Assembly (NCBI RefSeq): GCF_963576675.1
Contig: NC_088918.1
Location: 40,705,501 to 40,769,500, forward strand
Direction: 5' to 3'
Source: Euphorbia lathyris
Lineage: Eukaryota > Streptophyta > Magnoliopsida > Malpighiales > Euphorbiaceae
DNA: 64,000 bases
Shown here: one piece after another, positions 1 to 11,079 of the stretch
Position numbering within the stretch: the stretch's first letter is position 1
Layout: each line of letters begins with the position of its first letter
Translations under genes and position numbers: made by a program
Notes under the pieces: model-generated
Database searches by the model: none
What the model was told of the DNA's origin: nothing
The model's input: the letters and a program-made list of their open reading frames with translations, nothing else

Positions 1-1010
1 CTTCGACTACGGGGGTATGCTAAATATTATATTTGACTTTGACTTTCCATTATGCATAGCTAGCATTAGGAAAATGTATCTTTGATATATTTGACTATTG
101 ACTTTCCATATTTTCTAAAATTAGGGAAGTGTATCTTTAATAGCCTAAATTTATGCTATTATCATTACATATATATTGACTATTGTAAATCAAAATCAAT
201 CAAGGAATTACTTTCCAACATGGTATCATTAGCCTAGGTTTTTTTCTCTTTTCTCGACCTCCCTTTGCCTCTTTCTTTTTACGGCCATCATGACTTCAAC
301 ACCCAAATTTCACCATGCCCTATCTATTACCAACGTTAAATCTCTCATTCCTCTCACGTTGGATAATGAAACTGGCCTCTATCACTCTTCGGTGGCGTTG
401 TTTAAAGTACAAGCCAGGGTACATAACCTCATGCATCATATTATTCCTCCTACGGACCAACGGCTAAGGCCAAAATCGATGCATTGAAGGCAGCCGATAC
501 TGATCTTCATGGAAGGACCAAGAATTTGGATATTGAGTGTCACACAGTGAGGGACATTTACAGAATGGTCTATTACAAACACCTTTCATTGCTTCAGAAG
601 ACCAACTGGTATATATATTTACCAAACCACTAAGCCACAACCAAATGACACCTGTTTTGACACAAATGGGAGTAATGCATGTTACGAAGACACATCAGAG
701 ATGAAAGTTTGAGAATGCATCATATATTCATCCTGTGAAGAGGGAGTGTTGGAAGATTGACACAACATGAATAGAAGAAGGCAACTCATTCTATCCCATT
801 AAGAAGTTAGTTAGTTAAAGCCAAAACAATTTATAGCATATTTGGAAAATTATGTTATTGGATTCAAGAATGATACTTAGTTAGATTGATGATTCTTATG
901 CATGAAGTTTGTGTGTTTATATAGGATCACAAGTTTGTAATTTACAATTTAGTGAATAATAAGAGATTATTGTTTTCATTGTTCTTCTTTCTCTTAGTTG
1001 TTGTTTACTT
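1..1010 (+). mobile_element. Ty1/copia remnant with internal deletion
   Basis: Bases 1..220 are the 3' part of a 5' LTR ending TTCCAACA. They are followed by a tRNA-iMet-type primer-binding site (TGGTATCA at 221). Gag and pol remnants follow, then a purine tract (738..746) and the start of a 3' LTR with TGTTGGAA at 747. The TGTTGGAA/TTCCAACA pair are matching LTR termini. The right LTR fades near 1010 and the left one begins outside the window, so no TSD can be read. Only about 0.5 kb of coding sequence remains, against about 4.5 kb in a full element. Confidence 0.75.
290..704 (+). pseudogene. copia gag N-terminus joined to RNase H C-terminus
   Basis: The frame opening at ATG 290 reads as a copia gag start (LTLDNETGLYHSSVALFK, a variant of the usual 'YxxWxxLF' block). 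A frameshift near 450 moves the gag match to another frame (AKAKIDALKAAD). Around 505-512 it passes directly into the end of the copia RNase H domain (NLDIECHTVRD, then QLVYIFTKPLS), with another frameshift near 570, and ends at TGA 702..704. Protease, integrase, RT and most of RNase H are missing, so the copy is dead. The deletion joins two coding segments without filler. Confidence 0.7.
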
Positions 1011-2179
1011 CTGCTAGTTTTTATAGTATAAAAATAAACTATTTGGTTGGGCTGATTTTCAAAGAGAGTCTCTGTGGTTTAAAAGTTTACAAATAAGGGT
1101 TCTATATAAGGGTTCTATTGTATCATCCCAAAACTTTCATAAATTTATATATAGTATATATACATTACTTTTAATGTTTTCAATAAGGAGTTTTTGGTAA
1201 TTTTTCTTTGAAAAATCCTACATATTTTTAAGGATTTTCTCGTACTTAAACCTTCATTGAAAGACATATTTAAAAGTTTAATAAATTCTTTTATTCTGTC
1301 TTTTTTTAGAGTTAAGCGATTCATATTTTTCCCCTTTTCTTCTCTTTTATTTTCATCTTTGTTTTCCGATCACTATAGAAGCTTGTTCGATGATCTTTGA
1401 AGAATTAGAACATTGTATTCTTGATCATCGTTTATAAACATTTCAGATAATGTCAATTTCGTTTCAAGGTTGTTTTGATTTCAGTTGAGGAACAGATGAG
1501 TTAGGGTGTTAATATTTCATGATTTCACTTTCAAATTGTTGTTTTCATGAGGTAAAAACGTATTTTCATTGAGTATTTATGTTCCTACCATTAATTTTGT
1601 TTAGATTTCATTTTGGTGGAACTTGGTGGCAATTGGAGTTGAAATAGGACCGAATTTGATTTCCTCTTTCCTGTTCGTAATTGTTGGCAGATTTGACAAT
1701 CAGTCGTATTTTGGCCATAACTATCCATACGAACTCCGATTGCAACGACTCAAGCTGGAGAATGAACCTAAAACATAGCTTTACAAAATTTTATGAAAAC
1801 AACTCCAAATTCGAACTCTAAAAGCTTTAAAATTGAGTCATAATCAGAAACACATACTGAAACTTTGTTTTTTTAGTAGTACCGTGTTATTAAGATAATT
1901 ATTATGAGGTTAAAAGGTTACATGTCCTGAATTGGAGGCGATATTATATACCTATGTTGGAATATTGTTAACCATGATACGATTGGGTATAAATCACTTA
2001 TTTCTAGTCGGGCCCTTAAAAAGCGAACATAATGAGTTATAGTTTTGTTGTTTGAATAAATCGAATCATGTACGAGATGCTATGTTTATATTTTATTTTT
2101 GATTGCTTGCTTGTTTTTTTTAATTAAATATAAGATACATGAAGCTATTTGTATATATGTGTATATATTTATGTATATA
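1011..2179. other. AT-rich intergenic, no gene seen
   Basis: No coding frame, RNA gene or bounded repeat is recognised. The stretch near 1715-1760 ('CATACGAACTCCGATTG') resembles a phrase in the LTR at 46300, so part of this is probably old LTR sequence. Confidence 0.4.
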
Positions 2180-2763
2180 GAGATAAGATGTAAAAATACC
2201 CCTAACATTTACAATCATTAGTAATTTTACCCCTAACATCTAAAGTGATCTCAATTTTACCCTTAGCATTGACATTCAAAAACAATTTTACCCCTAACAT
2301 TGACAAGTTAGGTCAATTTGAGAAATAATTTATCAAACTGTCTTCTCAGTCATAAATCTTGTCATCTACACTTTACATATGCGCCATTTTATCACTCATT
2401 AGAAACAAATCACAAACATATGATTAGACATAAAAAAAATTCAAAAAATATATTGTCTTTTGTACGAGTTGGACAATTTTTTTATATTTCATCGAATTTA
2501 TAAATATTAAATTTCAATTCTATTATTCAATCACACAAAATATGAAATCTTTTGTTTAGAACTAACTGATATGAAATTGATGCAGAATAAGAAATAAAAT
2601 ATGCGTATATTATAACAATGTATGAAATTAACCCAACTTGCTGACCTTAGGAGTAAAATTGATATTTGCTGCTAATGTTAGGGGGTAAAATTACATCATT
2701 TTAGACATTAAGTGTAAAATTGCTCATGACTGTAAACGTTAAAGATATTTTTGCACCTTATCC
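2180..2763. mobile_element. 584-bp TIR element (MITE family A, copy 1)
   Basis: The ends are inverted copies: GAGATAAGATGTAAAAAT at the left against GGGATAAGGTGCAAAAAT at the right on the other strand. The similarity continues through repeated 'AATTTTACCCCTAACAT' phrases. There is no coding capacity. The flanks are simple TA-rich sequence, so a TSD cannot be fixed and the superfamily is unassigned. A second copy lies inverted at 4830..5262. Confidence 0.65.
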
Positions 2764-4829
2764 CATATATATAAATATAGGTAATTATGTTTATTGAGTA
2801 GACAACTCACCTATTGCCACATTGAAATTTTCGTGTGAAGTTCGGAAGATTCATGTTTGTTAGTTTTCTCAGTTTCATTCTACATTCAAGTTGGCCAGTG
2901 GAAACATTTCATTCCCATTAACAATTTCATAGATATTCATTAGGATTCATTATATTACCGTATTGAATTGTTTTGTTTAGATTTAAGTGGATTTTATTGA
3001 TTAATTAAATTGTTTGATTGATTATTTAGCTCTTTGAAGAGACTTTATTGACTATATTGTTGTTTGTGTGTAATTATGACGAGTGTTTGGATTTCTGTGT
3101 ATATTTAATGTGACATGGAACGTGAGATTACATATGTATTTTTGTAAAATTTGTAGTTAAAGAATATGTGAATAAATGTTTTGATAAAAAAAATAAAATA
3201 ATAGTGGTGATTTAGTTAATTTGCAAGACACCTTGTATTTGGGTAATTTGCAAAGTTAAATGTTATTAAATCATAGTTTTGACAATCCACCAAAGCATAT
3301 GGTATATTTTTATATCTTTCTCTAAAGAAAATACAAGGATTAAATTCTATATCAGTGATTGAGGTTGGAATAATTTATTCATGTTTAGCTTCATATAGAA
3401 ATAACAGCTGGTTCTTATTTTGGGGGTCGAAAGGAATAAGCATTCAAACTCTAGAATTTTTCTTTTTGCAATTAAAACCCTCCACATACATACATCTACA
3501 CCAGCTATGGATTTAGCACACACATGTTGAATATTTCTTCCAGATAAAAATGGGCATTAATTGATTAATATCTTGGAAGATCAACTCCTAAATCACCATT
3601 TTATTCAAATGCTTGCTCTAGCAGCTGCCTCAAATTTGAGGCTGAATTTTTTTGTGCTCTTGTTTTCAACCCGCCTTACTTTCATGTTGAAAATTCTTAG
3701 TTTATATTACAAAAAGTCTCTTTTTCACTTGAATTCTAAATATTGTAACATCAATCTTTTCTATGTAATCCTTTCACATATCATTCCTAGAATATTGAAA
3801 AGCCTAAAACCATTCCAGGATTTAGTGACTGTGTGTTCTTTTATAAAATTATAAAATTATGTGTTTATAGGATATTAGTTTAATTATATGAAGCAGATGT
3901 GCAAAATTGTAAACTACGAATTCATAGAGCTGGATAAAATCTTCGCATATCATTCAATAAATGTGCAAACTAACTTAAAATATCCAATTCTAATCTATTT
4001 AAAGAAATTTATAAATCTTGGATTGATATATAAAATTAAAATTGAATTGCAAAGAATGAGAAGTGGAGCAAAATAATTAGTTGAGTCATAATTATATAGT
4101 ATTTTAGGAAATTCTAATTTGAAAATATCTAATTTAATAATAGGTAATGTAATGAGTTTAAATATATAAACAATGGATAGTTTTATACCAAAAATGAAAA
4201 CTAGCTCTGCACGATCTAAAATTGTCAAAAGTTATCAGGCCATTTACTTTTTTCTTTATTACCATTTGTTTTAAATAAATTTTGTAATTGAAATTTATTT
4301 TTTCTTCATTCATTACCATTTATAAAGTCAACTAGATAAACCCAATGTTGTAAAGTTTGACTAAAAAATGCATTCTATACCAACAAGATTTTTTTTTTTT
4401 TTGAATTATCTATACCGACAAGAATTAGTATTGATATTTCCTCTAATTTTAATTTCGATATTGTGAAATTTTATCTCTAAATTTTATTTAAATATAAAAG
4501 TAAGAGTTGGCATTAGTTTTGGTGATGAAAATTCATAGCCAAAAAGTGGCCGAAAATTACCCGATTTCTACCTGCATGTTTCGGCCTACATAATCTTTCT
4601 TGGTCCATAATTTTTCTTGTGAGCCTTGAGAATTCCATCATGTCCTAAACATTAAAATAGGGTTATGTTTCAAATTTGGTGTCATTTGGATGTGTTTAGA
4701 CAAATTTATATACATATTTAACATATAATGAAATACATGATATACATACCTTATGATAACTTGTTACCAGAATTTGTTTAAAAAAAATTAAAATACAAAA
4801 GGATATATATACACAAAAAAAAAAAAAAA
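2764..4829. other. AT-rich intergenic, no gene seen
   Basis: Open frames here (for example 3561..3854 and 3995..4228) are AT-rich, hydrophobic by composition and match no family I know. No RNA gene or element boundary was found. Confidence 0.4.
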
Positions 4830-5262
4830 GATTAGGTGTAAAAATAGTCCTAAAATTTACAACATCTAAAAATTGTGTAATTTTACTCCTAATATTGATA
4901 GCTAATAACAATTTTACCTTTAATTTTAGCAAGTTTGGTCAATTTCAAATATTATTATAAAATATAAATATTTTATTTTTTATTCTACATCAATTGCATA
5001 TCAGTTCATTTAAAAAAAAAATCACATTTTCTATGATTTAATAATAGAACTGGAAATTTATATTTGTAAATTCAGCGAAATATTTTGATTTTTTTTGTCA
5101 ATCTCGTATAATAGACAATATGTTTTTTATTTTTTTCATGTCTAATCATAATATCTATTACTAATGAGTGATAAAATGTCTTACAAATGAAAACTTGACA
5201 ATATTAAACGTAAAATTGCTTTTGCATATTAATAGTAAAATTGTTTTTAGATATAAGAAATA
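4830..5262. mobile_element. MITE family A, copy 2 (inverted, decayed)
   Basis: Read on the minus strand, this segment follows the interior of the element at 2180..2763. Shared phrases include 'CATTTTATCACTCATTAG', 'ATGATTAGACAT' and 'ACATATTGTC'. Its left end (GATTAGGTGTAAAAATAG) matches the family terminus; its right end is eroded. It is non-coding and older than copy 1 by its divergence. Confidence 0.6.
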
Positions 5263-5692
5263 AATACAGAGTTAAGTTAATTTATACTGTGAATCAAAAA
5301 ATTGGTCAATAAATATAAAATTAAATTTATTATAAAATTTTGGTGTGAAGATGATTAAAATCTTATAAATTAGAATATTAATAAACTAAAATCCTGAGGT
5401 CCAAGAACATTGTATCCAAACTCTGTGGGTGATGAACATAATGATCAACTGGGTTCACAATAACTGTCGACAGTTATAAACGGTGACGACCAGAGAAAAT
5501 GGTCCCTTTTTGGCAGCACATATATTTATAGTTTGTCTTTCCAAAGTCCTAACTAAGTATTTCATTATGCATTTCAATACCAATATTGAATATTCTACAT
5601 TTTTTACTCTTCCATTTACGTCATCAACTTTATTATTGCCGACCTGTTACTTTTCACTGTTGCAGAGGAATTATAAATTACTAGCTCTTAAT
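5263..5692. other. AT-rich intergenic, no gene seen
   Basis: No recognisable gene or element. The 74-codon frame at 5483..5707 has no family features. Confidence 0.35.
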
Positions 5693-6049
5693 GGCCATGT
5701 TTGGTAAAGAGCATTTTGGGATAAAAAGAGCGGTTTTGATCCACTTTAGAGGTTTGACCACAGAAACCACTAATTGGAGTGTTTGGTGGAGAGAGGTTTG
5801 AAAGAGAGTTTTGGGATGAAAACGATAATTTAGAAAAAGCTCTTAAAATGAGCTTTTTCAATTAGCGTTTTGTAATATTAAAATTAATGGACTTCTTTAA
5901 CCCTAATAGATAGACTTCCTCTTCTCCTGCGCCAAAATTAATGCCCTTGTTCGTCTTTTTGCACAAACCGCTATTATCAATCAGCTAATCAAATCAGCTA
6001 ATGTAATGAGCTAAAGCTAACAACTAACAACTAATTCCCAAACAGGACC
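5693..6049. mobile_element. 357-bp MITE with GGCC...TGTTTGG termini
   Basis: Left end GGCCATGTTTGGTAA and the reverse complement of the right end GGTCCTGTTTGGGAA form terminal inverted repeats. This terminus style is common among small plant MITEs (PIF/Harbinger- or hAT-like). The flanks do not give a clean TSD, so the superfamily stays open. Non-coding. Confidence 0.65.
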
Positions 6050-6789
6050 AAAGTATTTCAAACCATTTGAGCCTACTTGCAAGTTTTGTTGTATATTTGG
6101 TTTCTCTTATTATTCTAATGACCTGAAAGTCTATGGGGGTAGTAAGAGTTTTTATGAATCTTCTCCATTAATATAACCTAATATCGTTTTTCTTTTCTAG
6201 ATTTGCATCTGTCTAATCGTTTAGATGCACTTCGAAAAATAATTAAGGTTGCTTGGTATGAGTATCACTATAAGAAAAAACTCTATCATCAGAATAATCT
6301 ATCAACGAAATCTTTTGTAGGACTCACCAACGAAACACTGATGGAAAATATACGTCGAAATTCACCTGCACATTTTAAGAATGCGTAGGATATTTTTGGC
6401 GGGATTATTCCCATCCCAATGACCTATGCGTTTAGTAGGTGTTTCAAATTGTTGGTGATGTCACCAACGTGTGAGATTAGTCACCGACCTTAAAATGTGT
6501 AGGAGCCCAAATCATAATATATATATTAATAGAATAAAAAATAAGAATATATATAAGAAAGAGCTTACTCTTACTCTCATCTCCTCTTACAACTTGCAAC
6601 TGGGTGCTCCACTCCAAATTGAATATAAGTCTCATGAAGCGTTTCAATTACCTCAACATGGTATCGCTTCAAGGATTCATGCTTGAATATGTATGGTCTA
6701 TCTCATACAATATCATAACTTGTTATTACACACTGAACCTATTTTTTGGGATCCAGTTTATAGGGTGAGGTACCATTATGTGTAACTCA
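6050..6789. other. unresolved intergenic stretch
   Basis: No family is recognised. Two similar phrases ('TTTTAAGAATGCGTAGG' near 6373 and 'CCTTAAAATGTGTAGG' near 6488) bracket a segment with repeated 'CACCAACG' motifs. This may be a decayed transposon end. Confidence 0.3.
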
Positions 6790-7600
6790 TCATTTTAGGG
6801 ACAGAAGTTTAATAATTTTCAAAGTATTATGAAATTTCTCTCTAATTAATCCTTTAATGAAAGTATCAGCTAAGTTATCTTTAATGTATACATGATCCGT
6901 TAGCTCATGTAGAGAGGAACTCTTTAAAAGTATTGTGCTTACGATGAACCTGTCGTTTTTACTATGTAACAAAAGTTCTGAATTTTAGCAATAGCCATGG
7001 TACTATCGTAGTGGATCAATACAGTTGGAATCGGTCTTTCTGATAAGAGAATCTCAACTAATAGATCTCTTAACCAACCCGCTTCTTCACTAGTTGTAGC
7101 TAGTCCTATTATTTCTGATTGCATGGTTGATTGACCTAAAATAATTTGCTTCTTAGATTTCCACAAAGCAGCTCCACCAGCTATACTAACCATTGGCTGC
7201 CTTAGAATCATCTAACAAAGTGTTCTATTCATCATCAATATATATATACTTCAAGGACAACTCGAAACCTTTGATAAAGCAATCCAAGGTTCATGGTTCT
7301 ATAAGATACTTCGTGACCCATTCAATAGCATTCCAATGCTCAATACTAGGTCTACTAGTAAACCTGCACAATAATCCCATAACATAAGTTATCTAGTACA
7401 TTAATTGCATAACGAATATTGATGATTATGCTGCCCATTATCTTTCAATATCTCAAATGTTGTTAAAAAGTAGCATCATTTGGTTTCAAATTAATACGTG
7501 TATTCAAATTATAAGACATATACGTTTTATTATTTATAGTATATCCCATAAACACACGCTTCAAATGCTCTACTAGAAAGCTTGATTCTCTTAAGATTAG
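6790..7600 (-). pseudogene. copia pol remnant (integrase end, RT end, RNase H)
   Basis: Minus-strand order. Near 7590-7500 is an integrase C-terminal block (RVFMGYTINNKTYMSYNL). From about 7400 is the end of RT (SRPSIEHWNAIEWVTKYL). From 7211 is RNase H (WKSKKQIILGQSTM, then LIHYDSTMAIAKIQN). The last part contains DNLADTFIKGL and ends near 6790. Between the integrase end and the RT tail, most of RT is deleted, and the frame is broken several times. No LTRs were recognised at either side. The protein would not be functional. Confidence 0.75.
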
Positions 7601-8284
7601 GAATTCTAACAAATGCAAACAATTCCAATTTTTTTTTTACTTAGAGACTCTATTGAGCACTCAACAAAAAAAAAAGTTGATATGCATAAGAGGCAATAAG
7701 CATTATAGTAACAACAAATGTATTTCTTCTTTGAGTTTTTGTGTTGGTTCTATATGAGTTATTAAAATCAATAAACATGACTCAAACTATAAAAAATAAT
7801 AATAATAATAATAGGGATTTATGAAGAGGAGAATCAAGAAATGAAAATTGTGAAATTAGTATTGATATAAAAGAAATTAAAATTAATGAAGACTCGTTTT
7901 AGTTGTTGCACCGTCACATGGCATGTATAAGAATAAAATAAAAATGAGAATTGAACGGAACATGAGATTTTTGTGCAGGCCGCTTTAATTAGTTCAAACA
8001 CATAATTGAGAATACTAAAACAACTTTGGATTTGTCATTACTCATTATTAAACCATAGTTTGTTTGTTGTGGGTGGTCCACATTTTTTTTTATAATTAAT
8101 GGTTTGGTTTCATATAATAATAATAAGTGATAAGTGGAATCTAGAAGATACCGTGATAATGACTTGCTCCTTCGTCATAACAATTATCAATAATTTCAAT
8201 TCATTTTATTTATTATTTTAAAACAACTTATCAGTTTTTGCAGTTACATTTTAAAGAAATGTTGATACTACTCTTCTTGTAAAA
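7601..8284. other. AT-rich intergenic with (AAT)n
   Basis: A short (AAT)n microsatellite lies at about 7796..7813. Nothing else is recognised. Confidence 0.4.
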
Positions 8285-8619
8285 TAAATCAGGTATGAGA
8301 GCGTGCGGTTGGCGCTCTTATGGATCTTGCTCATCAACATAAACCGGATGTAGTTTTTCTTTCAGAAACAAAAATTAGCTTGAATTGCTTGGATGCAATT
8401 AGACGGAAGTTGAGTTTTGCGGGATGTGTAAGTATGGACTCTTTGGACCGAAGTGGTGGATTGGGCCTGATTTGGAGGGAGCTGGATATGGTGCAGGTTA
8501 TTGATAAACACAGAAATTTCATTGATGTTCGCATAACACTGGGTTCTTGTGATGTTTGGAGATTTACTGGTTTTTATGGGGTCCCGAAGCGGACGCACCG
8601 GTCGGAATCTTGGAATACG
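8285..8619 (+). pseudogene. LINE 1 ORF2, endonuclease N-terminal part
   Basis: The frame encodes the start of an L1-type apurinic endonuclease (exo-endo-phosphatase fold). It contains the metal-binding block VVFLSETKI and the GGLGLIW and VWRFTGFYG blocks, and runs to SESWNTL. The first residues of ORF2 are missing, so the LINE is truncated on its left. The frame stops where the inserted block at 8625 begins and is picked up at 14685. Removing the block plus one TTATG copy leaves the reading frame unbroken across the site. Confidence 0.85.
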
Positions 8620-8624
8620 TTATG

Positions 8625-8688
8625 TGTTAACTTATATGCTTAATTTATAATTATTTGCAGTATTATATTTACTTTGCACTAATGATTA
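8625..8688 (+). repeat. left inverted terminal repeat of composite block
   Basis: It starts TGTTAACTTATATGC and pairs with 14616..14679 on the opposite strand, 62 of 64 bases alike. It is not part of the long copia LTR inside the block. Confidence 0.85.
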
Positions 8689-8744
8689 TTCTGTTTGGTC
8701 TTCTGTGTCTATAAAATTTGCTATGTTGACTTTGTTCTTGAACT

Positions 8745-9066
8745 TCTACCCTGGTGGATAATTGTGCTTCTTGTAGCAGCTATCCACAATATGGTTCTTG
8801 AAGCCACAATGAGTACATTTTTGACCAGTCGATCAAAATTTCTTGTTGCCCTTTGAATTTTGTACAAAGGCTATGAGTTCTTGAAGATCTTGAGTCTGAC
8901 TTTTAGGATTCTGGACTAATGCAAGTAAGTCTTGACCAATATTAGTTGCATCTGAGGCTTGACTTTGGCTTTCGTGTTGAACTATCAGTGAGAATACCTT
9001 GTTGATGTTCGGAATAGGATCTGTGACCATTATTTGAGACCTTACTGTTTGAAGGAAAATAGGCAA
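8745..9066 (-). pseudogene. copia gag C-terminal part with CCHC zinc knuckle
   Basis: Minus-strand translation gives a mid-gag block (TVRSQIMVTDPIPNINKVFS). After a stop comes a zinc knuckle of C-x2-C-x4-H-x4-C form (CTHCGFKNHIVDSC) and a gag tail that runs to the left inverted repeat. It lies immediately downstream of the LTR at 9075, with the gag N-terminus deleted. It looks like the same copia family as the gag N-terminus at 14264..14615. Confidence 0.7.
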
Positions 9067-9074
9067 ACGTTTGG

Positions 9075-10863
9075 CAGCGGAAATATAAAATTTTTAACCT
9101 ATTTCCTTTAAACCAAGATCCGTTAATCGTTATTTCATATAAAGAGGGATAGAAAGAAATACCTTTTGATGAACTATCTACTGTTGCAAGCGAAGTGCCC
9201 TCAACTCTTATTCCGAGTTCACGAGCACAAAACAAAACACAAATAAAAACGATGTTAGAACTCAACCGAATAATAGCAATCAAGATAGATTGCCTCTAAT
9301 TAATCAACACAAGATCAAGGAGTAAAAGGAAAGAGATGAAATCAATTGATTCGGAAGCAAGCGGTGAAAGACGATCCACTACGGTAGGGGTCGAAATTTT
9401 CTCTCTTCGGGATAGGAAGGGATGGCCGAAATTTACAACTAGAGGGGGGTTAATATAGTCTCTTCTATCTAAACCCTAGTCAGATAGAATTAGGTTACTG
9501 AATAAGAGTTGTATTCAGAATAATACTCTTATTGTTATTATCTATAATTATATCTAAATATAAAGATAATAATAACTTATTAATAGGATAATAATTAGAA
9601 GCAATTTAATCTCAATAAACCTCCTATAATTAATTTAATCCATAATCATAATCTAATTATAATTGTTTAAAATTAAATTAATTCCTTTATGTGTCACAAC
9701 ACATAAAATCGTCCCCTCTATTACTGGGCCTTAGTGGACTCAGTTGGGTCAATTAATTAACATATGTTTCTCTTTTGGGTTCCAAGTCTTATGTGTGACC
9801 CATTAGGTTCTTATTGCTTCTAGCCGTATACAACCATTAAATTAATTGCTTAAAATTACATTTAATCTTTGTATAACGGAATGAGTACACGAAATGTGAT
9901 TGACAGATCTAAAACATTCCCCCAGAGCTATAAGAAGACAGGTTGATTCCGTCGTTGACCTTTCCATATTAGTTACAGTATAATTCGATCCTTCATCAAC
10001 TACATCCTTGAACAGAATCTTATGACTATGGATAATGTCAAGTCACATATAGCAAGACGTTCGTTTTACTTGTACATGCCGAGTTAACTCCAATTAGATA
10101 GGTTAAGTGAAATCTACATTTCAAGTCTTAAGCTATCACCTTGCAAGGATTTAGAGTCAAGTCTTCCATAAGCGATCTTTGGACGTATCTCCCATTTATC
10201 AAGAGTGACAAATGCTCAATCCAATGTTAACTATCCTGCAATTACTTCATGTGATACCCAACGTCTGCCGTAGACACCCCAAAGTCATCCCTATTATGGA
10301 TCGTGTTACAACAAGATCAAAGCATCACATTCCATAATCCAGAATCACTAATTAACATCTCTTTGAGTCTTAGGATTACTTATACCTATTAATACCAATG
10401 AGATGTACAGGTGACAAGGATAAATCTACCCATCCTGTTATCTCAAGTCAGGCCCCCAATCCTAATAAACCCTTTCATTGGATCCATGTAACTGTCCAGA
10501 TATCTGCATATCTGAAGCTTGTGAGATCAGCTCTTTGTCTCGACAGAAAACATTGTTACATGCAAGTCTTAACAGTGTTATGTCAATCCCTATTCAAAAC
10601 ATATCACTTGACTTGGGGTGGTTTTAAGTTTATTAGTTTATTATAATGTTTTGTCTCACTTCATGCTTGTATGAACACTTTATAATCACTTTAAATAAAC
10701 TTAGGGATTTCCTTTTATTAGACTCATTTAGTTCTTTAAAAGATGTTGCTTTTATACAGTTATGAAACCATATCTTATTAAAACAAATGACATAAAGAAC
10801 AATTCATTTACATTAGGTTTATCTCTTGGAACAATTGTCTATAGGACACTAAACCCCAAAATA
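9075..10863 (-). mobile_element. copia LTR (about 1.8 kb, minus orientation)
   Basis: It follows the purine tract AAGTGGGAG (minus strand, 10864..10872) right after the pol stop, as a 3' LTR should. It starts near 10863 and runs to a 'TTCCGCTGCC' end near 9075, a terminus common in copia LTRs. The first base pairs differ from the TG expected, so the start is mutated. It is closely related to the LTR fragment at 16706..17031. Confidence 0.65.
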
Positions 10864-10875
10864 CTCCCACTTGGA

Positions 10876-11074
10876 CTAAAGCCAATTGTTTCTACAACTT
10901 ATCCCAGTAGAACTCAAATGATGATCATGTACTTTCTGGGTTAAGGGCTTTGTCAACGGATCTGCAATGTTGTCCTCTGTAGGTACTCTTTCTATTCTCA
11001 CATCTCCTCTTGCAACAATCTCTCTTACAAGGTGGTATCGCTTAAGGTAATGCTTGGATGCATTATGAGACCGT
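10876..11074 (-). pseudogene. copia RNase H C-terminal end
   Basis: Contains HYLKRYHLVREIVARGDV and NIADPLTKPLTQK, the closing blocks of copia pol, ending at a stop next to the purine tract. Its upstream half lies at 13121 onward, beyond the solo LTR. Skipping the LTR and one GGTTC copy leaves the frame continuous. Confidence 0.8.
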
Positions 11075-11079
11075 GGTTC

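Noticed and set aside
3561..3854. 97-codon open frame
   Set aside because: AT-driven hydrophobic composition, no domain, no conserved neighbours; chance frame.
8362..8598. Minus-strand frames inside LINE 1 endonuclease
   Set aside because: Shadows of the plus-strand endonuclease coding region.
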